Source: Rikenellaceae bacterium (GTDB lineage Bacteria > Bacteroidota > Bacteroidia > Bacteroidales > Rikenellaceae). Taken from it: a stretch of DNA of 64,000 nucleotides. The number at the start of each line of letters is the position of its first letter. Positions within the stretch are counted from its first letter, which is position 1. The stretch spans positions 27,915 through 91,914 of the forward strand of contig SUZB01000008.1 of assembly GCA_015060115.1 (NCBI GenBank), written 5' to 3'. Shown one piece after another: positions 1 through 8,800 of this stretch. The translations under genes and the position numbers were made by a program. The notes beneath the pieces are model-generated. The model saw only the letters and a list, made by a program, of their open reading frames with translations, was not told where the DNA came from and made no database searches.

Positions 1-180
1 AGGGGTATCCTCCTCGCTCTTATTCTCGGCATCCTCCTCCAAGACGATATTCTCCTCAATCTCACGCTTGATGCGCTCCTCAAGTTGCATCGTGGGCAGC
101 TCAAGCAGCTTAATCATCTGTATCTGCTGCGGCGAAATCTTCTGTTGCAGCTGGATAGTTTGTTGAAGTCGACTCGTCAT
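1..180 (-). CDS. rpoN: RNA polymerase sigma-54 factor, N-terminal fragment (runs off the window)
   Basis: The reverse strand from base 180 encodes 60 residues beginning MTSRLQQTIQLQQKISPQQ and continuing QIQMIKLLELPTMQLEER, then an acidic stretch. This Gln/Leu-rich start is the sigma-54 Region I signature, the activator-interacting part that holds the polymerase closed until an AAA+ enhancer-binding protein acts. The acidic run after residue 40 fits the linker of Region II. The core-binding and DNA-binding (RpoN box) domains lie beyond base 1 and are not visible. It lies downstream of asnS on the same strand, separated by a strong intrinsic terminator, so it probably has its own promoter. The assignment rests on 60 residues only, but the motif is very characteristic. 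Confidence 0.88.
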   Translation of the reverse strand, partial: MTSRLQQTIQLQQKISPQQIQMIKLLELPTMQLEERIKREIEENIVLEEDAENKSEEDTP

Positions 181-222
181 ATCTTACGCACACTAAATTA
201 TACCTTTGCTCTTTGACATAAA

Positions 223-251
223 AAACGGTCGGCCAGGTGGGCCGGCCGTTT
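223..251 (-). terminator. Intrinsic terminator of asnS
   Basis: A 12-bp GC-rich stem (left arm 223-234, right arm 240-251, one G-T pair, 5-nt loop) lies 17 bp after the asnS stop. Read on the minus strand it is followed by a run of T residues (bases 222-217 region). It separates asnS from rpoN. Confidence 0.85.
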
Positions 252-267
252 GTGGGGCACTCGGTGT

Positions 268-1656
268 TTAGAACTCGGCGTTCTTTGGAGTACGGGGGAA
301 GGGGATAACATCGCGGATGTTGCCCATACCCGTAACAAACAGAAGCAAGCGCTCAAAGCCCAAACCGAAGCCTGAGTGAGGTGCCGAACCCCAACGACGA
401 GTGTCGAGGTACCACCAAAGCTCCTTACGGCTCATACCCAACTCATCGACTCTTGCACAAAGCTTGCCAAAGTCTGCCTCACGCTCCGAACCACCGATAA
501 TTTCGCCAATCTGGGGGAAGAGAACATCCATTGCACGCACGGTCTTGCCGTCGTCGTTCTGCTTCATATAGAATGCCTTAATCTCCTTGGGATAGTTGAT
601 AAGGATGACAGGGCGCTTGAAGTGCTCCTCAACGAGGTAGCGCTCGTGCTCCGACTGAAGGTCGCAACCCCAGTCGCAGGGGAACTCGAACTTCTTGCCC
701 GAAGCCTTCAAAATCTCGATACCCTCGGTGTAGTTGAGGCGCACGAAGTCGTTGTCCAAGACGAACTGGAGGCGCTCCAAGAGGCCCTTGTCCCACATCT
801 TGTTCATAAACTCGAGGTCTTCGCGGCAGTTCTCCAAGGCGTAGCGAATAAGGTACTTGAGGAAGTCCTCGGCGAGGTCCATATCGTCCTGCAACTCGTA
901 GAATGCCATCTCGGGCTCAATCATCCAGAACTCTGCCAAGTGGCGGGGGGTGTTAGAGTTCTCGGCACGGAAGGTGGGGCCAAAGGTGTAAATCTGGCCG
1001 AGAGCCAAAGCGCCAAGCTCACCCTCCAGCTGACCCGATACGGTGAGGCTACAGGGCTTGCCGAAGAAGTCCTGAGTGTAGTCTACCGTGCCATCCTCGT
1101 TGCGGGGAGGATTTTGCATATCGAGGGTCGATACATTGAACATCGCACCGGCACCCTCGCAATCCGAGGCGGTGATAAGCGGTGTATGCAAGTAGTAGAA
1201 ACCCTTGTCGTTGAAGTACTTGTGGATAGCGTATGCCATAGCGTGGCGAATACGCAACACAGCGCCAAAGGTGTTGGTACGGGGACGCAAATATGCGATG
1301 TCGCGCAAGAACTCCAACGAGTGGCCCTTCTTCTGCAAGGGGTAGCTCTCAGGGTCGGCAGTGCCGTAGATCTCAATCTTCTCGGCCTGAACCTCTACGC
1401 CCTGACCCTGACCGAGCGATGCAACGAGCTTACCATCAACTCTTAAGCAAGCGCCTGTGGTAACGCCCTTAAGCTCAGCCTCGTCAATCTTCGCAAGGTC
1501 GACAACAATCTGAATATTTGCCACGCACGAACCATCGTTGAGCGCGATAAATGCTACATTCTTGTTGCCACGCTTGGTGCGTACCCAGCCCTTTACGGTG
1601 ATCTCTCTACCGTCGCCCTCCATCTTGAGGATATCGACAATTCGGATAAGTTTCAT
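268..1656 (-). CDS. asnS: Asparaginyl-tRNA synthetase
   Basis: A 462-residue class II aminoacyl-tRNA synthetase that charges tRNA-Asn with asparagine in the cytoplasm. An N-terminal OB-fold anticodon-binding domain occupies about residues 15-110 ([19 protein letters not shown]). The catalytic domain shows motif 2 ([19 protein letters not shown]) and motif 3 ([12 protein letters not shown]) near the C terminus. Length and the PRHLAEFWM context fit AsnRS rather than AspRS. The start ATG at 1656 is supported by a Bacteroidetes -7 box about 70 bp upstream. It is transcribed toward rpoN and ends at a strong hairpin terminator. Nothing is unusual in the protein. Confidence 0.96.
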   Translation of the reverse strand: MKLIRIVDILKMEGDGREITVKGWVRTKRGNKNVAFIALNDGSCVANIQIVVDLAKIDEAELKGVTTGACLRVDGKLVASLGQGQGVEVQAEKIEIYGTADPESYPLQKKGHSLEFLRDIAYLRPRTNTFGAVLRIRHAMAYAIHKYFNDKGFYYLHTPLITASDCEGAGAMFNVSTLDMQNPPRNEDGTVDYTQDFFGKPCSLTVSGQLEGELGALALGQIYTFGPTFRAENSNTPRHLAEFWMIEPEMAFYELQDDMDLAEDFLKYLIRYALENCREDLEFMNKMWDKGLLERLQFVLDNDFVRLNYTEGIEILKASGKKFEFPCDWGCDLQSEHERYLVEEHFKRPVILINYPKEIKAFYMKQNDDGKTVRAMDVLFPQIGEIIGGSEREADFGKLCARVDELGMSRKELWWYLDTRRWGSAPHSGFGLGFERLLLFVTGMGNIRDVIPFPRTPKNAEF

Positions 1657-1725
1657 ACTTCTATTTCGTTTTATTCGTTTGTATCATCGGGGTATATCTG
1701 CCATATAGTATGGCCGATAATCGTG

Positions 1726-1733
1726 CAAAGTTA
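1726..1733 (-). promoter_or_regulatory. Candidate -7 box for asnS
   Basis: On the minus strand this reads TAACTTTG, an exact match to the Bacteroidetes TAnnTTTG -7 element, 70 bp upstream of the asnS start. No TTG at the expected distance is clear, so only the -7 half is well supported. Confidence 0.5.
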
Positions 1734-1752
1734 CTAATTTTTTTGCAAACGA

Positions 1753-1782
1753 TTGCTAATTGTGCAGTTTTTTGTATTTTTG
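1753..1782 (+). promoter_or_regulatory. Promoter of the GH2-like gene
   Basis: TTG at 1753-1755, then a 19-bp spacer, then TATTTTTG at 1775-1782, matching the Bacteroidetes -33/-7 promoter. The gene starts at 1808, leaving a short leader. It is divergent from the asnS promoter. Confidence 0.65.
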
Positions 1783-1807
1783 TGATATTTAATAATGTAT
1801 TGATGCT

Positions 1808-3136
1808 ATGAAAACCTATAGATATTCCGCACTTTTGCTCGCCTTTGTGGCTCTTTTTTTGCCCGTTGTTGCCGAGGCTCAAGCCCGCATTGCCCGCACC
1901 GAGTTTCTCACCTACGACAAGCGCGAGGATGCCAAGCGCGATATTCGCACCAATATAGACAAGCATATCGCCTTTCGCCCAGAGTTGCAGTTCGAGGCCG
2001 AGGAGGGTGCTGTGCGCCGTGTCTATGAGCAGCATATCGAGGTGCCCGCATCGTGGAACGACTACAACGCCTACCTCCATATCGAGAGCGTGGGTGCTGA
2101 CTTTACTATCTTTGTGAATGGCAAGCAGATAACAGCGCCTATCGACCAGTTTACCCCTACCGACCTCTTTATCTCGCCCTACCTCGATCAGGGCTACAAT
2201 GTCGTGGCTGTTGTCGTTGTCGAGGAGCCATATATGGCGCTCCTCGATGAGACCCTTCAGGAGGCTCAGCGCGAGCAGTTTCAGAATAGCTATATCTTCG
2301 CTCAGCGCCGTTTGGGTATCTACGACTTCAATGTGCGCCTTGTGCCCGACTCGTTGGAGCGCTTTGCGCAGTTGAGGCTCGATATACTCGCCACTAATGA
2401 CTTCTCTACCCCTGAGACTATCGAGGTGGGCTACGACATCTACGCCCCCGATGGCAAACTTATGGAGTATAGCGTCAATGACTACCCTATGGAGGGTCAT
2501 TCGCGCGATACTATATCTTTCAGACCTTGGATTTATAACTCCAATCCCAACCGTTGGTCGCCCACAAATCCCAAGCTCTACGACCTTACGCTATATATCA
2601 AACTGAGTGGTATTTTGCGTGAGTATATCCCCCTCAAGGTGGGCTTTGTGGAGTATGGCTACAGCGAGGCTGGCGAGATTACGGCCTTTGGTAAGCCATT
2701 GACACTTAGCAAGGAGCGCTACAATGCCGCTAAGGATAAGGCTACTACGGAGCGTGAGATTAGGTCGCTCAAGCAGCGTGGCATCAACTGCCTCGTGCCT
2801 CAGTATCCTCAGCCCGACTGGTTCTACGATATTTGCGACCGCGTGGGCATCTATGTTATCGACTGTGCAGCGCTCTCTTCGCCCTCGCGTGGCGACGACC
2901 GCTCGGTGGGTGGCACGCCGGCTAACGCCCCTGAGTTGGAGAGCGACTATCTGCGCCGTGTCGAGACAATGTACCACCGTGCGCAGAACCACTGCTCTAT
3001 TATCGCCTTCTCGTTGGGTGGCGATGCCGGCAATGGATATAATATGTATCGTGCCTACGAACTCCTTAAGTCGAAGGGCGACAGCCGAGCTATTATCTAC
3101 GAGGGTGCAGACGGCGAATGGAATAGCGATTTATAA
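1808..3136 (+). CDS. Truncated, catalytically degenerate GH2 (LacZ-like) exported protein
   Basis: A 442-residue protein with an N-terminal signal peptide (about residues 1-25). What follows aligns by eye with the front half of family 2 glycoside hydrolases: a jelly-roll sugar-binding domain (VPASWNDYNAYLHIESVGA, VNGKQ), an Ig-like sandwich (NPNRWSPTNPKLYDLTL) and the start of the TIM barrel (EREIRSLKQRGINCLVPQYP, WFYDICDRVGIYVID). The acid/base motif that should read WSLGNE is FSLGGD, so the catalytic Glu is Asp and the preceding Asn is Gly. The protein stops at EWNSDL, where LacZ continues for several hundred residues including the nucleophile. The stop codon lies inside a palindromic repeat (3127-3254). 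It is either a carbohydrate-binding pseudoenzyme or a pseudogene remnant; activity as a beta-galactosidase is unlikely. Confidence 0.75.
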   Translation: MKTYRYSALLLAFVALFLPVVAEAQARIARTEFLTYDKREDAKRDIRTNIDKHIAFRPELQFEAEEGAVRRVYEQHIEVPASWNDYNAYLHIESVGADFTIFVNGKQITAPIDQFTPTDLFISPYLDQGYNVVAVVVVEEPYMALLDETLQEAQREQFQNSYIFAQRRLGIYDFNVRLVPDSLERFAQLRLDILATNDFSTPETIEVGYDIYAPDGKLMEYSVNDYPMEGHSRDTISFRPWIYNSNPNRWSPTNPKLYDLTLYIKLSGILREYIPLKVGFVEYGYSEAGEITAFGKPLTLSKERYNAAKDKATTEREIRSLKQRGINCLVPQYPQPDWFYDICDRVGIYVIDCAALSSPSRGDDRSVGGTPANAPELESDYLRRVETMYHRAQNHCSIIAFSLGGDAGNGYNMYRAYELLKSKGDSRAIIYEGADGEWNSDL

Positions 3137-3254
3137 TGATAAGCACGCAGTTGCGGCATCGAGCTTATTCTGCTGAATGAGAAATATTCTCTGTATGTCC
3201 CATCCAGCAGAATTGCGACTCGCTACCACAACTGCATACTTCTACTATAAATCG
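3127..3254. repeat. Palindromic stop-codon element (family R1), diverged copy
   Basis: A 128-bp imperfect inverted repeat: outer arms CGATTTATAA (3127-) and TATAAATCG (ending 3254), and an inner apex of GAATGAGAAATAT / GTATGTCCCATCC. The apex matches the copies at 10014, 10144 and 54508. The left arm supplies the stop codon of the GH2-like gene. Confidence 0.75.
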
Positions 3255-3286
3255 TTTGCAGAGCTAAAGCAATAGTTGTTATATTT

Positions 3287-3760
3287 ATGAATATAGAGTT
3301 AATCGTTGTCGGCAAGACCGATATGAAGGAGGTTGAGGCGTTGGTGCAGATGTACACCAAGCGCATAAACCACTATGTAAAGTTCGCTATCACAACCCTT
3401 GCCGATGTGCGCAACACCAAGAAGCTCTCCGAGGCTGAGCAGAAGCGCCTTGAGGGCGACTCTATCTTGCGCCTACTCAACGACTCAGACCACCTCTTGC
3501 TCCTTGACGAGCGAGGTGCCGAGCTTCGCTCTATTGAGTTTGCCGATCTCTTGCAACGCCGTATGTCTGCCGGCACCAAACGCCTTGTCTTTGTTATCGG
3601 TGGCCCTTATGGCTTCTCAGATGCGGTCTATCAGCGTGCCAATGCTATGCTATCTCTCTCGAAGATGACTTTCTCGCACCAGATAGTGCGTGCCATCTTC
3701 ACCGAACAGCTCTACCGCGCCTTTACTATCCTGCGTAACGAGCCATACCACCACGAGTAA
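3287..3760 (+). CDS. rlmH: 23S rRNA (pseudouridine1915-N3)-methyltransferase
   Basis: A 157-residue SPOUT-class enzyme that uses S-adenosylmethionine to methylate pseudouridine 1915 in helix 69 of 23S rRNA, acting on assembled 70S ribosomes. Diagnostic segments are the start MNIELIVVGKTDMKEVEALVQ, LLLLDERGAELRSIEFA, the trefoil-knot SAM-binding VFVIGGPYGFSDAVY, and the C terminus FSHQIVRAIFTEQLYRAFTI followed by NEPYHHE. Length and ending match the family, so the gene is intact. It stands alone between the GH2 remnant and a repeat-filled gap. Its stop codon TAA is the first three bases of an R1-type half element. Confidence 0.95.
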   Translation: MNIELIVVGKTDMKEVEALVQMYTKRINHYVKFAITTLADVRNTKKLSEAEQKRLEGDSILRLLNDSDHLLLLDERGAELRSIEFADLLQRRMSAGTKRLVFVIGGPYGFSDAVYQRANAMLSLSKMTFSHQIVRAIFTEQLYRAFTILRNEPYHHE

Positions 3761-3782
3761 TTTCTTGTGATAAGGGGTCATC
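3758..3782. repeat. Half copy of palindromic stop-codon element R1
   Basis: TAATTTCTTGTGATAAGGGG followed by TCATC matches the left arm of the element at 10014-10145 almost base for base. The rest of the element is missing and is replaced by tandem ACCCAATAT units. TAA is the rlmH stop codon. Confidence 0.7.
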
Positions 3783-3786
3783 TGCG

Positions 3787-4046
3787 CTTTACCCAATATA
3801 CCCAATATACCCAATATACCCAGTGCTCTTTTTTAGACCTTAGGACTTTAAGACCTTAAGACCATTACGATGTCGGACATCATATTTTTTGTTATTGTCT
3901 TATTTTTTTAAGACCGTTAGGACTTTAAGACCTTAGGACCGATACGGAATCGGGCATCATTTTTTTGTTATTGTCTTACTTGTCCTATCGTCTTACTTGT
4001 CTTAAATAATCTCTAATAACTAACAACTAACAACTAATAACTAATA
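3787..4046. repeat. Mosaic hairpin repeats (family R4), two units
   Basis: ACCCAATAT repeats about 3.3 times at 3791-3822. Two units follow, each built from tandem AAGACCTTA/GGACTTTA arms leading to a core (ACGATGTCGGACATCAT at 3867-3883, then ACGGAATCGGGCATCAT at 3944-3960). After the second unit come the complementary arm words GTCTTACTTGTCCTATCGTC (from 3973) and a tail of CTAACAA/CTAATAA words. No coding potential. Confidence 0.65.
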
Positions 4047-4076
4047 GCTCTCTTCGCCCCGCATCTTTTTTGCTTT

Positions 4077-4240
4077 TGGGCGTTAGCCCGCAGACCTTGG
4101 TCTGCAACAAGCCCCTCCTTCTCAAAGGAGGGGTTTAGGGAGGATTGTATATATAGGTGGGGCAAATGCCCCACATCTTTTATAGGGCTATGCCCTATAA
4201 AAGATGTGGGGTTGTCAGCTTTCACAAGTAGACAACCCCC
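4077..4240. repeat. Cluster of strong, partly overlapping hairpins
   Basis: Successive inverted repeats: a short CAGACC/GGTCTG hairpin; CCCCTCCTT/AAGGAGGGG; GTGGGGC (4157-4163)/GCCCCAC (4168-4174); a perfect 20-bp stem with a 3-nt loop (4169-4188 with 4192-4211); and GGGGTTGTC (4208-4216)/GACAACCCC near 4231-4239. Neighbouring stems share bases, so they cannot all form at once. No gene is visible here. Confidence 0.7.
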
Positions 4241-4603
4241 ACGGACACAAACAATTATTAACCTTTCTTACACTACTAAATATATCTCTTTTTCTAATCT
4301 TTTTTTAGCTATCTTTATTATTTTCTGGTGCAAATATAAAACCACAATTTCAATTTTGCAAATCAAAAATACTTATACGCCGATAACGAAAACTTATATG
4401 CTGTTATTTTTTTCACACTAAAAGAAAGATATATTCAAATGGCCATAAAACTCATATTTTCGGCTATACACATAATGTTTTGGTAGTTAATTATTTACGA
4501 TATAGCCCCACGCAAATGACTTGACCAATTTCGTCATGTAAAAAAATATAAAAAAAATATGTGAAAATGCGATTTTTTTTTTGAGGTGGGGTGTTGCTAT
4601 TGT
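4241..4603. other. AT-rich intergenic DNA without a recognised gene
   Basis: A very AT-rich stretch with A and T runs and no ORF that looks coding. It joins the hairpin cluster to the next mosaic repeat block. I see no promoter or RNA gene I can defend here. Confidence 0.5.
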
Positions 4604-4915
4604 GGATACTTAGGGTATTTTGGGTACTTTGGGTACTCTGCACTTTACCCACTATACCCATTTTACCCAGTGCTCTTTTTTAGGCCTTAGGACTTTAAGA
4701 CCTTAAGACCTTTACGAGGTCGGGTATCATTTTAGTTGTTGGAGTTGTTAGTTTTTAGAGTTGCGCTCAAGGCGAGCGCAGTTAGATTTTAAGACCTTAG
4801 GACCATAAGACCTTACGAGGCCGGGTATCTTTTTAGTCCTATCGTCTTATTGGTCTTACTTGTCCTAACATCTAAAAACTAACAACTAACGACTAAAAAC
4901 TAATAACTAACGACT
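4604..4915. repeat. Nested mosaic hairpin repeats (family R4)
   Basis: First hairpin: GGGTATTTTGGGTACTTTGG arms (4612-) against TTTACCCACTATACCCATTT (4644-). Next an AAGACC unit with core ACGAGGTCGGGTATCAT (4714-4730). Then a nested unit: the outer left arm GTTGTTAGTTTTTAGAG (4744-4760) pairs with the outer right arm CTAAAAACTAACAACTAAC (4872-4890); the inner arms AAGACCTTAGGACC and GGTCTTACTTGTCC flank core ACGAGGCCGGGTATC. A small perfect hairpin, TGCGCTC/GAGCGCA, sits at about 4762-4780. Confidence 0.65.
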
Positions 4916-4920
4916 CCCTC

Positions 4921-4951
4921 TTTGAATTTTGCTCTTTTTTTCTTACCTTTG
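4921..4951 (+). promoter_or_regulatory. Promoter of the YebC gene
   Basis: TTTG at 4921-4924, a 19-bp spacer, and TACCTTTG at 4944-4951: an almost ideal Bacteroidetes promoter, 82 bp upstream of the ATG at 5033. It marks the end of the repeat-filled gap. Confidence 0.75.
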
Positions 4952-5032
4952 CCCCATTGTGTGTATATATATGTATGCGCGCGTTGCGTAAGAGCAAATA
5001 ATAATCAAAAATCAAAATAAAATTTTCTAACT

Positions 5033-5770
5033 ATGGGAAGAGCATTTGAGTATCGCAAGGCGAGAAAGATGAAGCGCTGGGGACACATGGCGCGTGTATT
5101 TACGAAGATTGGTAAGGAGATCGAGATGGCAGTTAAGGCATCAGGTCCCGATCCCTCGACAAACCTTCGTTTGCGTCTTTTGATGCAGAACGCCAAGGCT
5201 GAGAATATGCCTAAGGAGAATGTTGAGCGTGCAATTAAGCGTGCTACCGACAAGGACTCGGCAGACTACAAGGAGATGATTTACGAGGGCTATGGCCCTC
5301 ACGGTATCGCTATCTTGGTTGAGACCGCTACCGATAACACCAACCGTACCGTAGCTTCGGTGCGTATGTACTTCAACAAGTATGGTGGCACTCTCGGTAC
5401 ATCTGGCTCGGTAGGCTTTATGTTCGAGCACAAGTGCGTATTCAAGTTCAAGCCCACAGCAGGTGCCGACCTTGAGGAGATGGAGCTCGAGATGATCGAC
5501 TTCGGTGTTGATGAGTTCTACGCTGAGGAGGGCGAGGTAACCGTTTACGCTGCTTACGAGTCATTCGGCCAGATTCAGACATGGATCGAGGAGAAGGGCT
5601 ACGAGCTTGTATCGGGTGAGTCTGTTCGCATCCCCACCGACACCAAGGAGCTTACGCCTGAGGAGCGCGAGGCCGTTAATAAGCTTATCGAGCACCTCGA
5701 GGAGGACGATGATGTTACGAATGTCTACACCACAATGGCCGAGTCTGAGGAGGACGACGCGGAGGAGTAG
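5033..5770 (+). CDS. YebC/PmpR/TACO1-family regulatory protein
   Basis: A 245-residue cytoplasmic protein of the YebC family. Family members have been linked to transcriptional repression and, for some, to relief of ribosome stalling on proline-rich peptides; which applies here cannot be read from sequence. Motifs: N-terminal MGRAFEYRKARKMKRWGHMA, GPDPSTNLRLRLLMQNAKAENMP, NVERAIKRA, YEGYGPHGIAILVE, TDNTNRTVASVR, and GTLGTSGSVGFMF. An acidic tail (EEDDDVTNVYTTM then SEEDDAEE) ends it. It has its own strong promoter and is followed by ileS after 36 bp, so the two are probably co-transcribed. Confidence 0.93.
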   Translation: MGRAFEYRKARKMKRWGHMARVFTKIGKEIEMAVKASGPDPSTNLRLRLLMQNAKAENMPKENVERAIKRATDKDSADYKEMIYEGYGPHGIAILVETATDNTNRTVASVRMYFNKYGGTLGTSGSVGFMFEHKCVFKFKPTAGADLEEMELEMIDFGVDEFYAEEGEVTVYAAYESFGQIQTWIEEKGYELVSGESVRIPTDTKELTPEEREAVNKLIEHLEEDDDVTNVYTTMAESEEDDAEE

Positions 5771-5806
5771 TGGGGTAGAGCCACAATTTTTTACCAAAAG
5801 TTAGGT

Positions 5807-8800
5807 ATGAAAAAGTTTACTGAGTATAAAGGTCTTGACCTTGCGGGCGTTGCCGATGAGGTATTGGCACGCTGGACCGCTGAGGATACCTTCCATAAGA
5901 GTATCACAACACGCGAGGGCCACCCCACATTTGTCTTCTATGAGGGTCCCCCCTCGGCAAATGGTCAGCCCGGTATCCACCATGTTATGGCGCGTACCAT
6001 TAAAGATGTATTCTGTCGTTTTAAGACCCAGCAGGGCTACCTCGTTCACCGTAAGGCGGGCTGGGATACTCACGGTCTCCCCGTTGAGCTTGGTGTAGAG
6101 AAGAAACTCGGCATCACAAAGGAGGATATCGGCAAGAAGATTACCATCGAGGAGTACAACAAGCAGTGTCGTGAGGCCGTTATGGAGTTCACCGACATCT
6201 GGGAGGACCTCACTCGCAAGATGGGCTATTGGGTGAATATGGACGATCCATATATCACCTACGACAATAAGTTTATCGAGACCTTGTGGTGGCTTCTTAA
6301 GCAGCTCTACGACAAGAACTTGCTTTATAAGGGCTACACCATTCAGCCCTACTCACCCGCAGCAGGTACCGGCCTCTCAACCCACGAGCTCAACCAGCCT
6401 GGTTGCTACCGTGATGTTAAGGATACCACTTGTACCGCGCAGTTCCGCATCCTTGAGCCTAAGGCCGAGATGGAGGGCTGGGGTACTCCCGTATTCTTGG
6501 CTTGGACAACCACACCTTGGACTTTGCCCTCGAATACCGCACTCTGCGTGGGCCCCAAGTACGACTATGTAGCCGTTCGTTCGTATAACCCCTACACCTC
6601 GGAGAAGATTACCGCCGTTGTTGCTGAGCCTTTGCTCTACTCTATCTTCAACAAGAAGGCTGAGGGCATCGCTTTGGCAGACTACAAGGCTGGCGATAAG
6701 CTTATCCCCTTCGAGGTTGTCGGTAAGTGGAAGGGTACGGAGCTTGAGGGTATGCACTACGAGCAGCTCTTGCCTTGGGTTAAGCCCGTTGAGGCTGACG
6801 AGAAGGGCAACTGGCAGGAGGCCTCATCTAAGGCATTCCGCGTAATCCTTGGCGACTATGTTACCGTTGAGGATGGTACAGGTATCGTTCACATCGCGCC
6901 TACCTTTGGTGCTGATGATGCCTTCGTAGCGCGTCAGGCAGGTATCCCCTCGTTGTTTATGATTAACAAGCGTGGCGAGACCCGTCCTATGGTAGACTTC
7001 ATAGGTAAGTTCTTCCTCAAGGCTGAGCTTGACGAGAAGTTCGTCAAGGAGTGTGTTGCTGCATCGTATGATGAGTATGAGGGTCGCTTCGTGAAGAACG
7101 CCTACGACCCCCAGTTTACGGTTGATGGTCGCTATGACGAGAAGGCTGCCGCTGCTGCCGAGAATCTCGATGTATATATCTCAATCCGCCTCAAGGAGGC
7201 CAACAAGGTCTTCAAGATTGAGAAGCACACCCACAACTACCCCCACTGCTGGCGTACCGACAAGCCCGTCTTGTACTACCCCTTGGATTCGTGGTTTATC
7301 CGCACCACAGCGCTCCGTGAGCGTATGATGGAGCTCAACAAGACCATCTACTGGAAGCCTGAGTCAACAGGTACTGGCCGTTTCGGCAAGTGGTTGGAGA
7401 ATATCAACGACTGGAACCTCTCGCGTTCACGCTTCTGGGGTACTCCGCTCCCCATCTGGGCAACCGAGGACCGCACCGAGCTTAAGTGCATCGGCTCTAT
7501 CGAGGAGCTTATCTCGGAGATTGAGAAGGCAGTAGCTGCTGGCGTGATGAAGGAGAATCCTTATAAGAACTTCAAGGTTGGCGATATGTCAAAGGAGAAC
7601 TACTCGACAGACAATATCGACCTTCACCGCCCCTATGTCGATAATATCATTCTTCTCTCGTCTAAGGGTGAGCCTATGCGTCGTGAGCCCGACCTTATCG
7701 ATGTATGGTTCGACTCTGGCGCTATGCCCTATGCTCAGGTTCACTACCCCTTCGAGTCGAAGGAGGGCTTCGACCAGATATATCCCGCCGACTTTATCGC
7801 CGAGGGTGTAGACCAGACTCGTGGTTGGTTCTATACGCTCCACGCCATTGCGGTTATGTTGTTCGACTCTGTGGCATTCAAGAACATCATCTCTAACGGT
7901 CTTGTCTTGGATAAGAACGGCAACAAGATGTCGAAGCGTCTGGGCAATGCCGTAGACCCCTTCGATGTTTTGAAGAAGTATGGCGCTGATGCTACACGCT
8001 GGTATATGATCTCTAACTCGCAGCCTTGGGACAACCTTAAGTTCGATGTAGATGGCGTTGATGAGTGCCGCCGTAAGTTCTTCGGTACGCTCTACAACAC
8101 CTACTCGTTCTTCGCGCTCTATGCCAATATCGATGGCTTCACCGGCGCTGAGGCTGATGTGCCCGTTGAGAAGCGTCCTGAGATTGACCGCTGGATTCTC
8201 TCGGAGCTCAACTCGTTGGTTAAGGATGTTACCGCTTCGTTGGAGGACTACGATCCCACCCCCGCAGCACGCCGCATCGACCAGTTTGTTGGTGAGAACC
8301 TCTCGAACTGGTATGTTCGCTTGAACCGTAAGCGTTTCTGGGGTGGTGAGCTCACCGAAGATAAGCTCGCTGCTTACCAGACCTTGTATACCTGCTTGGA
8401 GACCGTCGCTATGTTGGCTGCGCCTATCGCACCCTTCATCACCGACCGCATCTTCCGTGACCTTAATGCCACAAGCGGTCGCCACACCGAGGAGTCGGTA
8501 CACTTGGCAGAGTATCCCAAGTGCAACGAGGCACTTATCGATGCGGAGTTGGAGGCTATGATGTCGCTTGCTCAGCGTGCATCGTCTATGGTCTTGGCAT
8601 TGCGCCGTAAGGTGAACATCAAGGTGCGTCAGCCCCTCCAGAAGATTATTATCCCCGTATTGGATAAGGAGATGGCTGCTCATATCGAGAAGGTGCGCAC
8701 ACTCGTTATGAACGAGGTGAATGTCAAGGATATCGAGCTTATCACCGATACCACAGGCATCATCACCAAGCGTATCAAGCCCAACTTCAAGACCCTCGGT

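Noticed and set aside
201..208. TACCTTTG on the plus strand between rpoN and asnS
   Set aside because: It would drive antisense transcription into asnS, has no TTG at the right distance, and lies next to a terminator.
376..1446. Long open frame on the plus strand opposite asnS
   Set aside because: It mirrors the asnS codons, has no promoter or family motif, and asnS on the other strand is unmistakable.
3791..3822. Tandem 9-mers considered as a CRISPR array
   Set aside because: Units are direct, contiguous and too short, with no spacers and no cas genes.
4034..4421. Two short overlapping frames in the repeat-filled gap
   Set aside because: They lie over hairpins and AT-rich repeats, with no start signal or protein-like composition.
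7589..8683. 364-codon open frame on the minus strand inside ileS
   Set aside because: Shadow of the ileS reading frame; no motif or start signal.
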